A DNA stretch of 64,000 nt from JBGRQA01 sp041725895 (GCA_041725895.1 JBGRQA010000017.1:1-64000), one strand, 5' to 3'; positions 18,498-27,796 are shown, counted from the stretch's first letter. Program-made: numbers and translations. Notes: a model not told the origin generated them from the sequence alone.

Positions 18498-18896
18498 ATG
18501 AAAAATTTCTGGATAGAATATGACCAGGACTGGATGAACTATCCTTTGGCCTTCTGGGTTCACCAAGGAGAGAACCGAAAAGACTGGAAAGCCTCTCGCT
18601 TTTTTGATCCTCCCGCGCCTAAACGGGAAATTAATAAGGGGTATCCTATCTATTGCGTAGAGGTTGGGGGCTATGTGTTTCGGTTTTCATCCCTCGAGCA
18701 GATGGATCACTGCATAAATATTCTTTCTCGAAAATTATTGCCAACGACCATTGCCCTAAGTAAGCAGCGGGGAGAAGGGATTGATCCCAGTACTCACTGG
18801 TTAAGCCAAATGCCAAAAGAGGTGAAATCCTGGAAATTTCGGGAAAAAGCCACCAGGTATTTGAAGGAGGTATTTTGGAGTCTTACTCGCAATTGA
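18498..18896 (+). CDS. Hypothetical protein, 132 residues
   Basis: I do not recognise this family. The protein is soluble with no signal peptide or membrane segment. It is rich in aromatic residues near the start (FWIEYDQDWMNYPLAFWVH) and has a basic C-terminus (KSWKFREKATRYLKEVFW). Base composition and codon use look like the neighbours, and the frame is clean from ATG to stop, so it is probably a real gene. It starts 45 bases after the 21-bp array ends, so the array occupies its upstream region. There is no clear partner gene; the next gene is 156 bases downstream. Confidence 0.6.
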   Translation: MKNFWIEYDQDWMNYPLAFWVHQGENRKDWKASRFFDPPAPKREINKGYPIYCVEVGGYVFRFSSLEQMDHCINILSRKLLPTTIALSKQRGEGIDPSTHWLSQMPKEVKSWKFREKATRYLKEVFWSLTRN

Positions 18897-19052
18897 TTGG
18901 TAATACTGATTGTTTGAAATGAAATGCAGTGAGAGTATGCAGTTGCCTGGCAGAGGGATAGAAAAGCGAAGAAACCTGATATTATGATTTCCTTTTCGTT
19001 GGAATTTTATAACTTGTAGTACAGCATTCAGTCAGGAATGATCTAATTCAAT

Positions 19053-20030
19053 ATGGATGTTTTATTAAAAAAATTGGTACAGTGGCTTATGGAAACTTCT
19101 TTTACCCGGATGTTAAACATTCGATACCCCGTTATCATGGCGCCCATGTTTTTGGTTTCCAATGTCAAAATGGTGGTAGCTGCCCTAGAATGTGGGATAA
19201 CTGCTGCAATTCCTGCCCTGAATTACCGAACAGACCAGGAATTGAGGGAGGCCATTTATGAGATCCGAAGTCAGTCCGATCAGGCATTTGGTATTAATTT
19301 AATTGTCAATCGTTCCAATCTGAAGTTTAAAAGGCAATTGAATACCTGTCTCGAACTTAAGGTTGATTTTATAATTACATCCCTTGGAAATCCTAAAAGT
19401 ACAATTGAGCAATGCCGCAAGAAGGGAATCCGGGTTTTCTGTGATGTCATCAATCTTGAGTATGCCTTAAAAGTTGAACAACTTGGTGCCGATGGCGTAA
19501 TTGCCGTGAATTGTGAGGCGGGCGGACATGCCGGGAATTTACGACCACAAGAGTTGATTCCCCTTTTGAAGAAACATTTGAGAATTCCGGTTATTTCAGC
19601 TGGAGGAATAGCCAATAATCAGCATTTGAAATCAGTGATGGAACTGGGAGCAGACGGAGTTTCTATTGGTACTGTTTTTATTGCTTCCGAAGAATCTCCA
19701 GTATCCCCCGAATACAAGAAAGCTCTTGTGGAGTATGGTGCAGAGGACATTGTACGAACCAGCAAACTGACCGGAACTCCTCTAACAGTAATCAACACAC
19801 CTTTTGTGCAAAAAATTGGAACTCGTTCCAACCTTTTGGAACAAATGATTAATAGTAGTAAGCGATTGAAAAAGTATACCAAAATGTTGGTGGCTTTTAA
19901 GGGGATGAGTTTGGTAAGGAAAGCTGCATTTCAGGCCACTTACAAAACAGTTTGGTGTGCAGGACCTTCCATTGAATACATTCATGCCATCGAACCTGTT
20001 GAAAAGATTATTGGGCGGATCATAAAGTAG
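19053..20030 (+). CDS. Nitronate monooxygenase / FabK-like FMN enzyme
   Basis: This is a flavin-dependent TIM-barrel enzyme of the 2-nitropropane dioxygenase/enoyl-ACP reductase II superfamily, 325 residues. The N-terminal YPVIMAPM strand, the central GADGVIAVNCEAGGHAGN segment (FMN and active-site region, with the H of GGHAG) and VISAGGIANNQH followed by LGADGVSIGTVF are all typical. It may detoxify nitronates or act as a trans-2-enoyl reductase; motif reading does not separate these. The first ATG is used, but the ATG at 19089 (METSFTRML) fits the usual N-terminus of the family equally well. It appears monocistronic. Confidence 0.82.
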   Translation: MDVLLKKLVQWLMETSFTRMLNIRYPVIMAPMFLVSNVKMVVAALECGITAAIPALNYRTDQELREAIYEIRSQSDQAFGINLIVNRSNLKFKRQLNTCLELKVDFIITSLGNPKSTIEQCRKKGIRVFCDVINLEYALKVEQLGADGVIAVNCEAGGHAGNLRPQELIPLLKKHLRIPVISAGGIANNQHLKSVMELGADGVSIGTVFIASEESPVSPEYKKALVEYGAEDIVRTSKLTGTPLTVINTPFVQKIGTRSNLLEQMINSSKRLKKYTKMLVAFKGMSLVRKAAFQATYKTVWCAGPSIEYIHAIEPVEKIIGRIIK

Positions 20031-20306
20031 GATATTTCTATTTCCTGCTCTTAAAAATGGATGGTCTTTGTTCTGGAGATAATCAGACTTTCGGAAGAGT
20101 GAAAAAGTGATGGGATAATTAGGAGTGATACAGTGCTTTCGAAACGAGAAGTTCTATTTAGATGATTCTTCGGAGTGTTTATTTTTTTACTGACGATAAA
20201 ATTAGTAATTTTGTTAATAAGTACAATGCTGTGATAGTCGGAAGAGCAGGGTGATAGAATAGGATGATGAGCATCACATGGGGTACTTTTACTGAATGGA
20301 TTCCCA

Positions 20307-20870
20307 ATGAAAAGTTCAACTAAGAAAGCAAGATTTATTATTTGTTCCTTCGTGTTATTCGCGTTTAGCTTCAATTCCGGAGCCGCTGCCGAAGGAGCAA
20401 TGAAATCGGAAAGAGGTGATAGATCAACCTCTATTACTATTCTGGAGGATGTGAATTCTCTCAAACAAATTATTGATCGGTTTCGTGGCCGTATCGTTTA
20501 TGTTGATATCTGGGCTACCTTTTATCAACCCTGCCTGGAGCAATTCAAGTTCAATGCCGAACTGGCTCCATTTTTCAAAGAAAACAGAATTATTTCCCTG
20601 TACATTTCCATGGATGGTCAGAAGCAAAAGGAGAAATGGAAGGAAGTCATTCAGAAATACCAGTTGCATGGCTATCATGTTTCCATGGGAATTAATGCAG
20701 ACATAGGAAAAGATATCGTAAAACTCTTCACCGATGAGGATGGCCGCATGGAACTGGCTATTCCACGTTATATGATTGTAAATCGCAAGGGAGAAGTGGT
20801 GGTGCGTAAGGCTTATTCTCCGAGTGAGGGATCTAAATTGATAGAGCAGATTTCCCAGTTTCTGAAGTAG
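20307..20870 (+). CDS. TlpA/thioredoxin-like protein lacking the nucleophilic Cys
   Basis: This 187-residue protein begins with a probable Sec signal peptide (residues 1-28, FIICSFVLFAFSFNSGAAA). The thioredoxin fold follows, with VYVDIWATFYQPCLEQF at residues 64-80. In TlpA-type proteins this region is W-C-x-x-C; here the first cysteine is replaced by Tyr73 and only C76 remains. The later AIPRYMIVNRKGEVV retains the cis-Pro strand. It is therefore unlikely to act as a standard disulfide reductase. It could be a binding protein or use a one-cysteine chemistry. It resembles the C-terminal domain of Bacteroidota TlpA/DUF4369 proteins but is short and free-standing. Confidence 0.78.
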   Translation: MKSSTKKARFIICSFVLFAFSFNSGAAAEGAMKSERGDRSTSITILEDVNSLKQIIDRFRGRIVYVDIWATFYQPCLEQFKFNAELAPFFKENRIISLYISMDGQKQKEKWKEVIQKYQLHGYHVSMGINADIGKDIVKLFTDEDGRMELAIPRYMIVNRKGEVVVRKAYSPSEGSKLIEQISQFLK

Positions 20871-21026
20871 CAGGGGAGAGATGTCAAAATTTTTGTACAA
20901 GTGAATCTTTTGAGCAATAGCGTGCTACGATAAGATGAATTGAATGTCTTTATGGAGATGTTCTAATGAATGGGGTCACCTAAAATTTTTTTCGTTTTTT
21001 TGTGCTTTTACAAATTAGAATAAAAA

Positions 21027-21764
21027 ATGAATAGAATCTTTAGCTTTTTATTGTCTCCCTTTTATTTTCTTGTGTTTGGGTTTTTGCTTTGCTTCTTTTT
21101 GCCTGTTCAAATTATTTGTCGGCGGATAGGAGGTTACAATGCACATAAAAAATCCGTGGATGTTCTTAATTTATTGCTATTAAAAAGCTTGCGAATTATG
21201 GGGACCCGGATTCGTTTTCAGGGGTTTGGAAATCTACCTGTTGACCGGCCTTTGATTATTGTTTCCAATCACCAGAGTCCCTTTGATATTCCTCCGGTAG
21301 TTTGGGGGTTTCGACAACATCATCCCAAGTTTATCTCCAAAATAGAGCTGGCAAAAAATATACCCAGCATTTCCTATAACCTTAAGCATAGTGGTTCTGC
21401 TCTGATCGATCGAAAGAACCGAAAGCAAGCCATTCAGGAGATCAATCGGTTGGGAGAGTTGATTGAAAAGAACAATTTTGCAGCTTGTATTTACCCCGAG
21501 GGTACCAGAAGCACTAATGGAAAACTGAAGCGATTTAAGGAGGGTGGCATTGCGACCTTGTTGCAGGCATCTCCATCGGCATTAATCGTTCCTTTTGTTA
21601 TCAATGGCAATCACAGGCTCTTATCATCCGGTTCCTTTCCCATGAGTTTTGGACAAAGCGTTACATACCAGGTGTTGGATCCTATTGAGCCCAATGGGTT
21701 ATCTTCCGAGGAATTGGTAGGGAAAGTGGAGCAGCAGATCAGGATTGCACTGGGACAGAATTAG
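21027..21764 (+). CDS. plsC: PlsC-type 1-acyl-glycerol-3-phosphate acyltransferase, copy 1
   Basis: This inner-membrane enzyme probably adds the second acyl chain to lysophosphatidic acid. The N-terminus is hydrophobic (FSFLLSPFYFLVFGFLLCFF). The catalytic motif NHQSPFD (NHx4D) and the substrate motif YPEGTRS are both intact. At 245 residues it has the usual length. It is followed by a close paralogue on the same strand, and both are preceded by a similar T-rich leader ending TTTTTTTGTGCTT. The two genes look like a local duplication that included the upstream region. Confidence 0.88.
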   Translation: MNRIFSFLLSPFYFLVFGFLLCFFLPVQIICRRIGGYNAHKKSVDVLNLLLLKSLRIMGTRIRFQGFGNLPVDRPLIIVSNHQSPFDIPPVVWGFRQHHPKFISKIELAKNIPSISYNLKHSGSALIDRKNRKQAIQEINRLGELIEKNNFAACIYPEGTRSTNGKLKRFKEGGIATLLQASPSALIVPFVINGNHRLLSSGSFPMSFGQSVTYQVLDPIEPNGLSSEELVGKVEQQIRIALGQN

Positions 21765-21852
21765 GATTCAAAAGGTGTTCACATCTTATTGAATTGCCAC
21801 ATTTGTAATTTTTTTTGTTTTTTTGTGCTTAGAAATAATTAAGAGTTTGTTT

Positions 21853-22587
21853 ATGCGTAGAGCGATTGGCTATATTTTCACACCATTCTTTTACCTGGCA
21901 TTTGGGTTAGTATTACTGATTATGCATCCTGTACAAGTTATTTGTCGTAGGTTGGGGGGCTATCAATGTCATAAGAGATCGGTGGATTTTGTTTCTCTGT
22001 TTTTGAATCGGTCTCTTTGGGTAATGGGAGCAAGGATATCCTTTCGGGGAGTCTCGGATTTACCTTTGGATCGTCCCTTGATTGTGGTGGCCAATCATCA
22101 GAGTACTTATGATATTCCTGCCATTGGATGGCGTTTTCGGAAGCATCATCCCAAGTTTATCTCAAAAATTGAGTTAGGAAAAGGAATACCCAGTATCTCC
22201 TATAATTTACGCCATAGTGGTTCTGCTTTGATCGATCGAAAAAATGGGCCCCAATCCATTCGTGAAATCTTCAAACTTGGAAAATTGATAGAGGAGAAGA
22301 ATTACGCAGCTTGTATCTTTCCGGAAGGAACCCGAAGCAGAAACGGGAACGTAAAGAAATTTCAGGCTGGAGGTTTGCGTACTCTTTTAAAAGCAGCTCC
22401 TTCGGCAATTATCGTTCCTTTTGCCATTCAGGGGCATTACGAGCTTCAGAAAGGTGGGAAGTTTCCCCTTCCTTTTGGTGAGAAGTTAACCTATACTACA
22501 TTAGATCCAATTGAGCCGGCTGATTTTACTCCCGAAGAGTTGGTGGTGAAGGCCGAGGAGGCCATCAAAAAGGCCTTGGGACAATAG
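21853..22587 (+). CDS. PlsC-type acyltransferase, copy 2
   Basis: This 244-residue paralogue of the preceding gene has the same hydrophobic start (PFFYLAFGLVLLIMHPVQ), NHQSTYD as NHx4D and FPEGTRS as the glycerol-phosphate binding motif. Alignment with copy 1 makes the ATG at 21853 the start; the longer frame would begin with TTG at 21823. The two copies are clearly similar but differ throughout, so the duplication is not recent. Different acyl-chain or acceptor preferences are possible. A terminator follows within about 50 bases. Confidence 0.88.
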   Translation: MRRAIGYIFTPFFYLAFGLVLLIMHPVQVICRRLGGYQCHKRSVDFVSLFLNRSLWVMGARISFRGVSDLPLDRPLIVVANHQSTYDIPAIGWRFRKHHPKFISKIELGKGIPSISYNLRHSGSALIDRKNGPQSIREIFKLGKLIEEKNYAACIFPEGTRSRNGNVKKFQAGGLRTLLKAAPSAIIVPFAIQGHYELQKGGKFPLPFGEKLTYTTLDPIEPADFTPEELVVKAEEAIKKALGQ

Positions 22588-22609
22588 TTTGATAAGGATA
22601 TTGTATGAT

Positions 22610-22637
22610 GGGTACTTCGAAAGAGGTGCCCTTTTTT
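22610..22637 (+). terminator. Probable Rho-independent terminator
   Basis: GGGTAC and GTGCCC form a 6-bp stem with one G-T pair around a 10-base loop, followed by six T residues. Confidence 0.65.
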
Positions 22638-22654
22638 GTGTTTAATACTTTTTG

Positions 22655-22818
22655 CCACAGATTTTTCAGATTAACGCAGATTCAAATTATTATTAGCTGG
22701 TTTTGAGCTCTATAATTAACTTCTGAGAGCAATTTTTGTAATTATAGTTTTTTAATCACAGGTATATTATATTTGGTTTGTATAGAACAGAATCTGCGTA
22801 GTTCTGTGTAATCTGTGG
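22655..22818. repeat. Inverted-repeat pair of the CCACAGATT type
   Basis: The left arm (22655-22682, CCACAGATTTTTCAGATTAA then CGCAGATT) and the right arm (22791-22818) are imperfect reverse complements. They enclose about 108 AT-rich bases. Degenerate CCACAGATT-type elements are frequent between genes in many genomes. It looks like an old non-coding repeat rather than a gene. Confidence 0.6.
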
Positions 22819-22970
22819 TGTATTTTTCTAATCTAAACCTGTTTTTCTCTTTGGTTTTTCAGGTTAGAATGGAAATTAGATTATAATTTCTTTTTCCTCT
22901 GGATTTACTTCAATTTTCCTCCAGAATTAGTTTCTACATTTGGACTAGAATTTGACAACAAGAACTAACT

Positions 22971-25436
22971 ATGAAGAAAATAATTGAACTATCGGCACTT
23001 TTTATGCTGTTGATTCTGAGCTCAAATGTTGTAGCTCAACGTCCTGTTGGGAATGGGGCGCCTCCTCAGGGGGGAATGATAAAGGGAATTGTATTGGATG
23101 CTTCCCTGAAGACTCCTGTAGAATATGCTACCGTATCTGTATTTCGTCAAGTGGATTCCTCATTGATTACGGGTTGCGTAACCAATGAAAAGGGAAGCTT
23201 TGTTTTGGAGAAAATACGTCCGGGTAGATATTACGTGGAAATGAGTTTTATAGGTTACCATAAGAAAACGGTTAAGGATGTTCGTATCGGCCGGGGGCAG
23301 AGAACTGCAGATTTGAAAACTGTTTTTCTGAATCAGGCTTCGGAAGCTCTTGGTGAAGTGGTGGTAACTTCTGATCGGGCCCCTATTCAGTACAAAATTG
23401 ATAAGAAAGTTGTACCAGTGAGCAGTCATCACACTGCAGCATCGGGAACTGCCGTGGATGTTCTGGAGAATGTTCCTTCGGTGAATGTGGATATTGATGG
23501 CAATGTAGCCTTGAGAGGTAGTACCGGCTTTACCGTACTGATTGACGGTCGTCCTACCGTGTTGGATGCCAATGATGCTTTGCAGCAAATGCCGTCCAGT
23601 GCTATTGAGAACATCGAGATTATTACGAACCCATCCGCCAAATACGATCCGGAAGGAAATGCCGGTATTATCAATATTATTACCAAAAAGGGTAAGGTAA
23701 GAGGGATGAGTGGTTTGATGAATCTTAATACCGGTTTGTACGGCAATTACGGAGGAGATATGCTGTTCAACTGGCGTAAGAAGAAATACAACTATTTTAT
23801 TGGTGTTGACTATGCCAATCGTGCTTTTCCCGGTTCTCAGGAAACTGAAAACAGGACTTTAAGGGAAAATGGTTGGGAGACCGTCAGATCAGCGGGGGAT
23901 TCCGACCGGGATTTTGCCCGTTATGGAATTCGAGCCGGTATCGATTTTCAATTGGATACTTCCAACTATCTGTCATTTGGTGCCCGTTACGGTGGTCGTT
24001 CCATGGAGATGAGTTCCGAATTGAATTATGAGGAGTGGAGTGAGGCAGATCCCATGCATCAATTCTATACAAGTAACGATGACTGGACTCGCGAAATGGA
24101 ATTTGTATCTGCCAATATGGAATACAAGCATCAGTTTCAGAAAAAGGGTCACGAGCTGGTTGCCCAGGTGGATTATTCCTGGAGAGATGGTGATGAGGAA
24201 TCCGAAAACAGATTGATAGATGAGAACAATAATATTATCAGTGGGCAACGATCTACAGAGGATGGTCCGGGCTCTCACCTGCGATGGAAAATGGATTACA
24301 CTCTGCCCCTAAAAGGGAAAGCCAAGTTGGAAGCCGGTTACCAGGGACGCTATCGTGGTAGTGAGGATGCCACCGGGTTTCAAAACTACGATGCCGATTC
24401 TAAAGATTTTATTGAGGATGCCCGTTTTATTAACGATGTGGACTACAAGCGGGAGATTCACTCTCTCTATGGAATCTATTCGGGAGAAGCAGGGAAGTTT
24501 GGATACCAGTTGGGATTGCGAGGGGAATACACCAATCGTAACATTGAATTGGTAAAGGATGGTTCGGAATATTCCATCGATCGGTGGGATTACTTTCCTA
24601 CCGTGCATACCTCCTATAACTTTGACGAGGAGACCCAGATGATGGCCAGCTATACCCGAAGAATTCAGCGTGCCCGAAGATGGTATCTGGAGCCTTTTGT
24701 TACCTGGACCGATGCCTACAATGTTCGAAAGGGTAATCCTGGTTTGGATCCGGAATTCATCGATTCCTACGAATTGGGCTTTATGAAGCGTTTCGGTCAG
24801 CACATGATTTCCCTGGAGGGATACTATCGGGTGACGCACAATAAGGTGGAGCGTGTACGCAGTGTTTATGACGATGCTGAATTGGTGGATAGTCAAAGAC
24901 CCGTGATGTTGAGTACCGTCGAGAATGTTGGAGAAGACTATTCCTTGGGATCCGAATTGATGCTAAGTCTTGGCTTGTGGAGATGGTGGAAAACCGATGT
25001 TATTGGGAATGTATACCACTACAAGGAGGAAGGACAATTGTATGATCAGGATTTCTCGGTAGAAAGTTTCAATTGGAATCTTCGAAATAACAACACCTTT
25101 AAAATCGACAACAATACCCGAATTCAAATCATTTTGTCCTACAACAGTCCATCCGACTATGCACAGGGAGAGCGTGAAGGTTTCTTCATGACCAATGCCG
25201 CCTTTAAGCGTGATTTCATGAAACGGAAACTATCGGCAACCTTACAGGTTCGGGATGTATTCTCAACCGCGAAGCATGAATCTACTTCGCAAGGCCCCGG
25301 TTTCTACACCTACAGCTTGCGGGAACGAAAGACCCCGATGGTAATGTTGAACCTGAGCTTCAAGATCAACAACTACAAGCAGAAGCGTGGCTCCAACGGA
25401 CGAGATAACGGGGGAGAGGATGAATTTGAGATGTAA
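22971..25436 (+). CDS. TonB-dependent receptor with carboxypeptidase-regulatory domain
   Basis: This is an 821-residue outer-membrane receptor. A signal peptide ends at NVVAQ. Residues about 35-115 form a carboxypeptidase-regulatory-like beta-sandwich (IKGIVLDASLKTPVEYATV to FIGYHKKTVKDV). A plug domain follows (VDVLENVPSVNVDIDGNVAL, IENIEIITNPSAKYDPEGNA and GIINIITKKG), then a 22-strand type barrel of the OMP_b-brl_3 group. A TACATTTG -7 match at 22935-22942 lies close to the start codon. It is not paired with a SusD gene, so it is not an obvious polysaccharide uptake system. The ligand is unknown. Confidence 0.88.
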   Translation: MKKIIELSALFMLLILSSNVVAQRPVGNGAPPQGGMIKGIVLDASLKTPVEYATVSVFRQVDSSLITGCVTNEKGSFVLEKIRPGRYYVEMSFIGYHKKTVKDVRIGRGQRTADLKTVFLNQASEALGEVVVTSDRAPIQYKIDKKVVPVSSHHTAASGTAVDVLENVPSVNVDIDGNVALRGSTGFTVLIDGRPTVLDANDALQQMPSSAIENIEIITNPSAKYDPEGNAGIINIITKKGKVRGMSGLMNLNTGLYGNYGGDMLFNWRKKKYNYFIGVDYANRAFPGSQETENRTLRENGWETVRSAGDSDRDFARYGIRAGIDFQLDTSNYLSFGARYGGRSMEMSSELNYEEWSEADPMHQFYTSNDDWTREMEFVSANMEYKHQFQKKGHELVAQVDYSWRDGDEESENRLIDENNNIISGQRSTEDGPGSHLRWKMDYTLPLKGKAKLEAGYQGRYRGSEDATGFQNYDADSKDFIEDARFINDVDYKREIHSLYGIYSGEAGKFGYQLGLRGEYTNRNIELVKDGSEYSIDRWDYFPTVHTSYNFDEETQMMASYTRRIQRARRWYLEPFVTWTDAYNVRKGNPGLDPEFIDSYELGFMKRFGQHMISLEGYYRVTHNKVERVRSVYDDAELVDSQRPVMLSTVENVGEDYSLGSELMLSLGLWRWWKTDVIGNVYHYKEEGQLYDQDFSVESFNWNLRNNNTFKIDNNTRIQIILSYNSPSDYAQGEREGFFMTNAAFKRDFMKRKLSATLQVRDVFSTAKHESTSQGPGFYTYSLRERKTPMVMLNLSFKINNYKQKRGSNGRDNGGEDEFEM

Positions 25437-25566
25437 GATCCGGTATGTAAAAATATACATTTATTAAGTTCAATGTCTATAAGAGTTCTATGGATTTTAA
25501 GTTTATAGCTACAAGTTGTTAGTTACTAGCTTCTAGCCCATGTGTTACCAGAAGTAGAAAATTGAG

Positions 25567-25597
25567 ATGGCAATCCTGTTTGGGGTTGCCATTTTTT
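25567..25597 (+). terminator. Rho-independent terminator after the receptor gene
   Basis: A 10-bp stem (ATGGCAATCC/GGGTTGCCAT, one G-T pair) with a 6-base loop runs into T residues. Confidence 0.85.
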
Positions 25598-25965
25598 CTT
25601 TGCGAAAAAAAATAACCACAGAGTATACCAGGGTATTTCAAAATTGCACAAAGGGGCTAGTAATGTATTCAGATATTTTTGTTCCACGCACTTCCGAATT
25701 ATTCGGGAGCAAAATAGTGACGCAAAAGATACAGAGTGGTAGAGGATTGAGCTTTGCGGTTTTTGCGTCTTTTTTCTTTGGCGCTTTTTGCGTGGAATTG
25801 GTTTTTTATGAGTTGCATTGTGGTTAAAAAGAAAGCAATACTATTGGATAGCCTGAGCATTGGCTTGTCGGATTTTTTAATGGCAATATCTGGTAGCTAA
25901 TAGCCTCCTGCTAAAAGTTCGAAAGTTTAATGACTCAATTTGGTGTTTGAGAAAATCTAATCCCG
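25598..25965. other. Intergenic region with degenerate repeat remnants
   Basis: No gene is evident; the open frame here begins inside the terminator and has no protein-like features. TTTTGCGTCTTTTTTCTTTGG at 25761-25781 recurs in shorter form at 26899-26915. Both look like remnants of a common intergenic repeat. Confidence 0.5.
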
Positions 25966-26712
25966 TCAGTGCTTTACTAATGTAGTAACCACAATAAAAA
26001 CCCCTGTAACTATATTCAATCCAATCACCATCTTTTTGAATTTCTCCGGTTCTATTTTTCCCGACCATCTACTTCCCATGAAAGATCCCAGAAATAGCAG
26101 GGGAGTAGTAAACAGTACAAGGTTAATGGATTGATGTCCCAACATCCCCTTCATCAAAAAGGCCGCTGTAGTGAAGAATGCTGAAAAGGTACTGAACCAT
26201 GCAAATACACCCCGAAACATTTCCTTGGAGTAACCTTTTCGGTTCATGGCTATTACCAATGGTGGTCCGCCTACCGAAATGGCCGAGTTGAGAATGCCAC
26301 TTACAAAGCCGGCAAAAAAGATGGGGTATTTGCGCAGTCGTCCGGCCAGTTTCATTTTCCCCAGCATTTTAAGTGAGAAGATGACAACCAGTATACCGGT
26401 AATCAATCGTAACACATCGCTACTCACATATTCCAGGGCAAAAATACCCAGGGGAATCCCTCCCAAACTGGCAATAAACATAGGTATGAAGTAGTAGGCT
26501 TTGATTCGCTCTCTTAGTTTCAGCAGAATTACAATACTGGTAAAAAGGTTGAAAAGACTCATGGCCGGGACAAGTACTTGCATTGGCACAATTAAAGACA
26601 GAAAGGGAACCGCAAGAAGGGCAAAGCCAAACCCGGTCATTCCTTTTACTACGGAAGCCGAAAGGATTACCGTAGCGCAGAGCAGGAGTTGAAATAGCGT
26701 AAATTCAGCCAT
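25966..26712 (-). CDS. TauE/SafE-family sulfite exporter-like permease
   Basis: This is an inner-membrane protein of 248 residues with about eight hydrophobic segments in two similar halves, as is typical of the TauE/SafE (DUF81) family. Repeated motifs are visible: KGMTGFGFALLAVPFLSL in the first half and GILNSAISVGGPPLVIAM in the second. Family members export sulfite, sulfoacetate or other organosulfur anions; the substrate cannot be told. A TAACTTTG -7 match lies upstream on this strand (26762-26769). No sulfur-metabolism gene is adjacent. Confidence 0.88.
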   Translation of the reverse strand: MAEFTLFQLLLCATVILSASVVKGMTGFGFALLAVPFLSLIVPMQVLVPAMSLFNLFTSIVILLKLRERIKAYYFIPMFIASLGGIPLGIFALEYVSSDVLRLITGILVVIFSLKMLGKMKLAGRLRKYPIFFAGFVSGILNSAISVGGPPLVIAMNRKGYSKEMFRGVFAWFSTFSAFFTTAAFLMKGMLGHQSINLVLFTTPLLFLGSFMGSRWSGKIEPEKFKKMVIGLNIVTGVFIVVTTLVKH

Positions 26713-27079
26713 CAGTACAGGTATTATGTGTTGTAATTAAGGGGAGAGGATCTTTTCATTACAAAGTTAGGGAAGCTTTTGGAGTTCCAGCGTTAAAAAA
26801 TGCAAAAATATGTCCGGATTCATAGAAAATATGGGCCGCAGATAAATATCGAGTGGGTTTTGTTACGTAGAATGTTGAAAGGATTGTGCTGCGTGAGATT
26901 TTGCGTCTTCTTTGGTGAGAATAGCTATTTTGAATCATGGAGAGGAATTCTATTGCTTGACTCGCCTAGGTATTCCCGTTTTTACCGATTGTACAACAGC
27001 CCCGTTTGCACCATTCCACCCATGTTGCGCTGAAAAGAAAAGAGAGTGATTTGGGAAACGGGGCCGGAGTTATTACTAT
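26713..27079. other. Intergenic stretch
   Basis: No gene seen. It holds the -7 element of the permease gene and a 17-base TTTTGCGTCTTCTTTGG (26899-26915) shared with the 25.76-kb region. Confidence 0.5.
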
Positions 27080-27796
27080 TTAGTTTTCCAGTTCGTTTAC
27101 GATTGGCTCTTCGGTTTCATCTACGGTAACTTCCGCTGCTTTGTGGGAGCCATACAGAACATAATCGTCGTAGAAGGCCTGGTTTTTGTTTTCCCATATT
27201 TTTTTGCCAACCTCGCAAGCTTCTGCAATTCTGTCGTACAATTCGTTGGCAGCTGCAGTTCGTTCCACTTGTTTTTGTTCGCGCAGGGCCATGAATTCAG
27301 CCTGGATATCAATGGCAGTATCCAGTAGGGAGGTATGCTGCAGTATCTGATCCAGCATGGGCTGATCTACCCGGCGAATGCTGAGTTCCGGTAACAGGTT
27401 CGTAGCCGTTTGAACAACGTGCTTGGCATAGCTCACCAGGTCCTTATCGGTCATACGCGACAGGCTGCTGAAGCGGAACAGTCGATACCTGGTGTCGTTT
27501 TCGCCCAGGGCCAGTTTGGCCCGAAAGCGCAAATCGCTTATCTGGGCAATCAGTCCCTCCCGGTAGCCTTTCTTCTCTTCTGTTTTCAGCATCTGTTGGC
27601 CTTCGTAAAACATGTCTGGCAATATTTGCTTGAAGCTATCGGTTTGGCTTTGGATTTTCTGAGGAAACTCTTCGGTATACCCCAGCGGATTGAAATATTC
27701 CATGTCGCGATGGACCAGAATACTAACACGATCTCCCCTTTGTGCCAACTCAGCAAAAGTCATCGAAAATTTTCTTCCTTTTCTCATGGCGTGCAT
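27080..27796 (-). CDS. Hypothetical helical protein
   Basis: I do not recognise this 238-residue protein. It is soluble, strongly helical and rich in Glu, Gln, Leu and Ala, with no signal peptide. It opens RKGRKFSMTFAELAQRGDR and ends in an acidic tail (TVDETEEPIVNELEN). The central part (RFRAKLALGENDTRYRLF and YAKHVVQTATNLLPELS) looks like long paired helices, similar in feel to Bacteroidota proteins of unknown function that occur in several copies per genome. Start codons at 27796 and 27787 are both possible. It is divergent from the second 21-bp array, which lies upstream of it. Confidence 0.6.
   Translation of the reverse strand: MHAMRKGRKFSMTFAELAQRGDRVSILVHRDMEYFNPLGYTEEFPQKIQSQTDSFKQILPDMFYEGQQMLKTEEKKGYREGLIAQISDLRFRAKLALGENDTRYRLFRFSSLSRMTDKDLVSYAKHVVQTATNLLPELSIRRVDQPMLDQILQHTSLLDTAIDIQAEFMALREQKQVERTAAANELYDRIAEACEVGKKIWENKNQAFYDDYVLYGSHKAAEVTVDETEEPIVNELEN

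Noticed and set aside
25567..25827. 86-residue open frame
   Set aside because: It begins within a strong terminator hairpin, has no recognisable domain and covers a degenerate intergenic repeat.
26800..27033. 77-residue open frame
   Set aside because: No domain, no start signal, and it covers repeat remnants upstream of the TauE-like gene.
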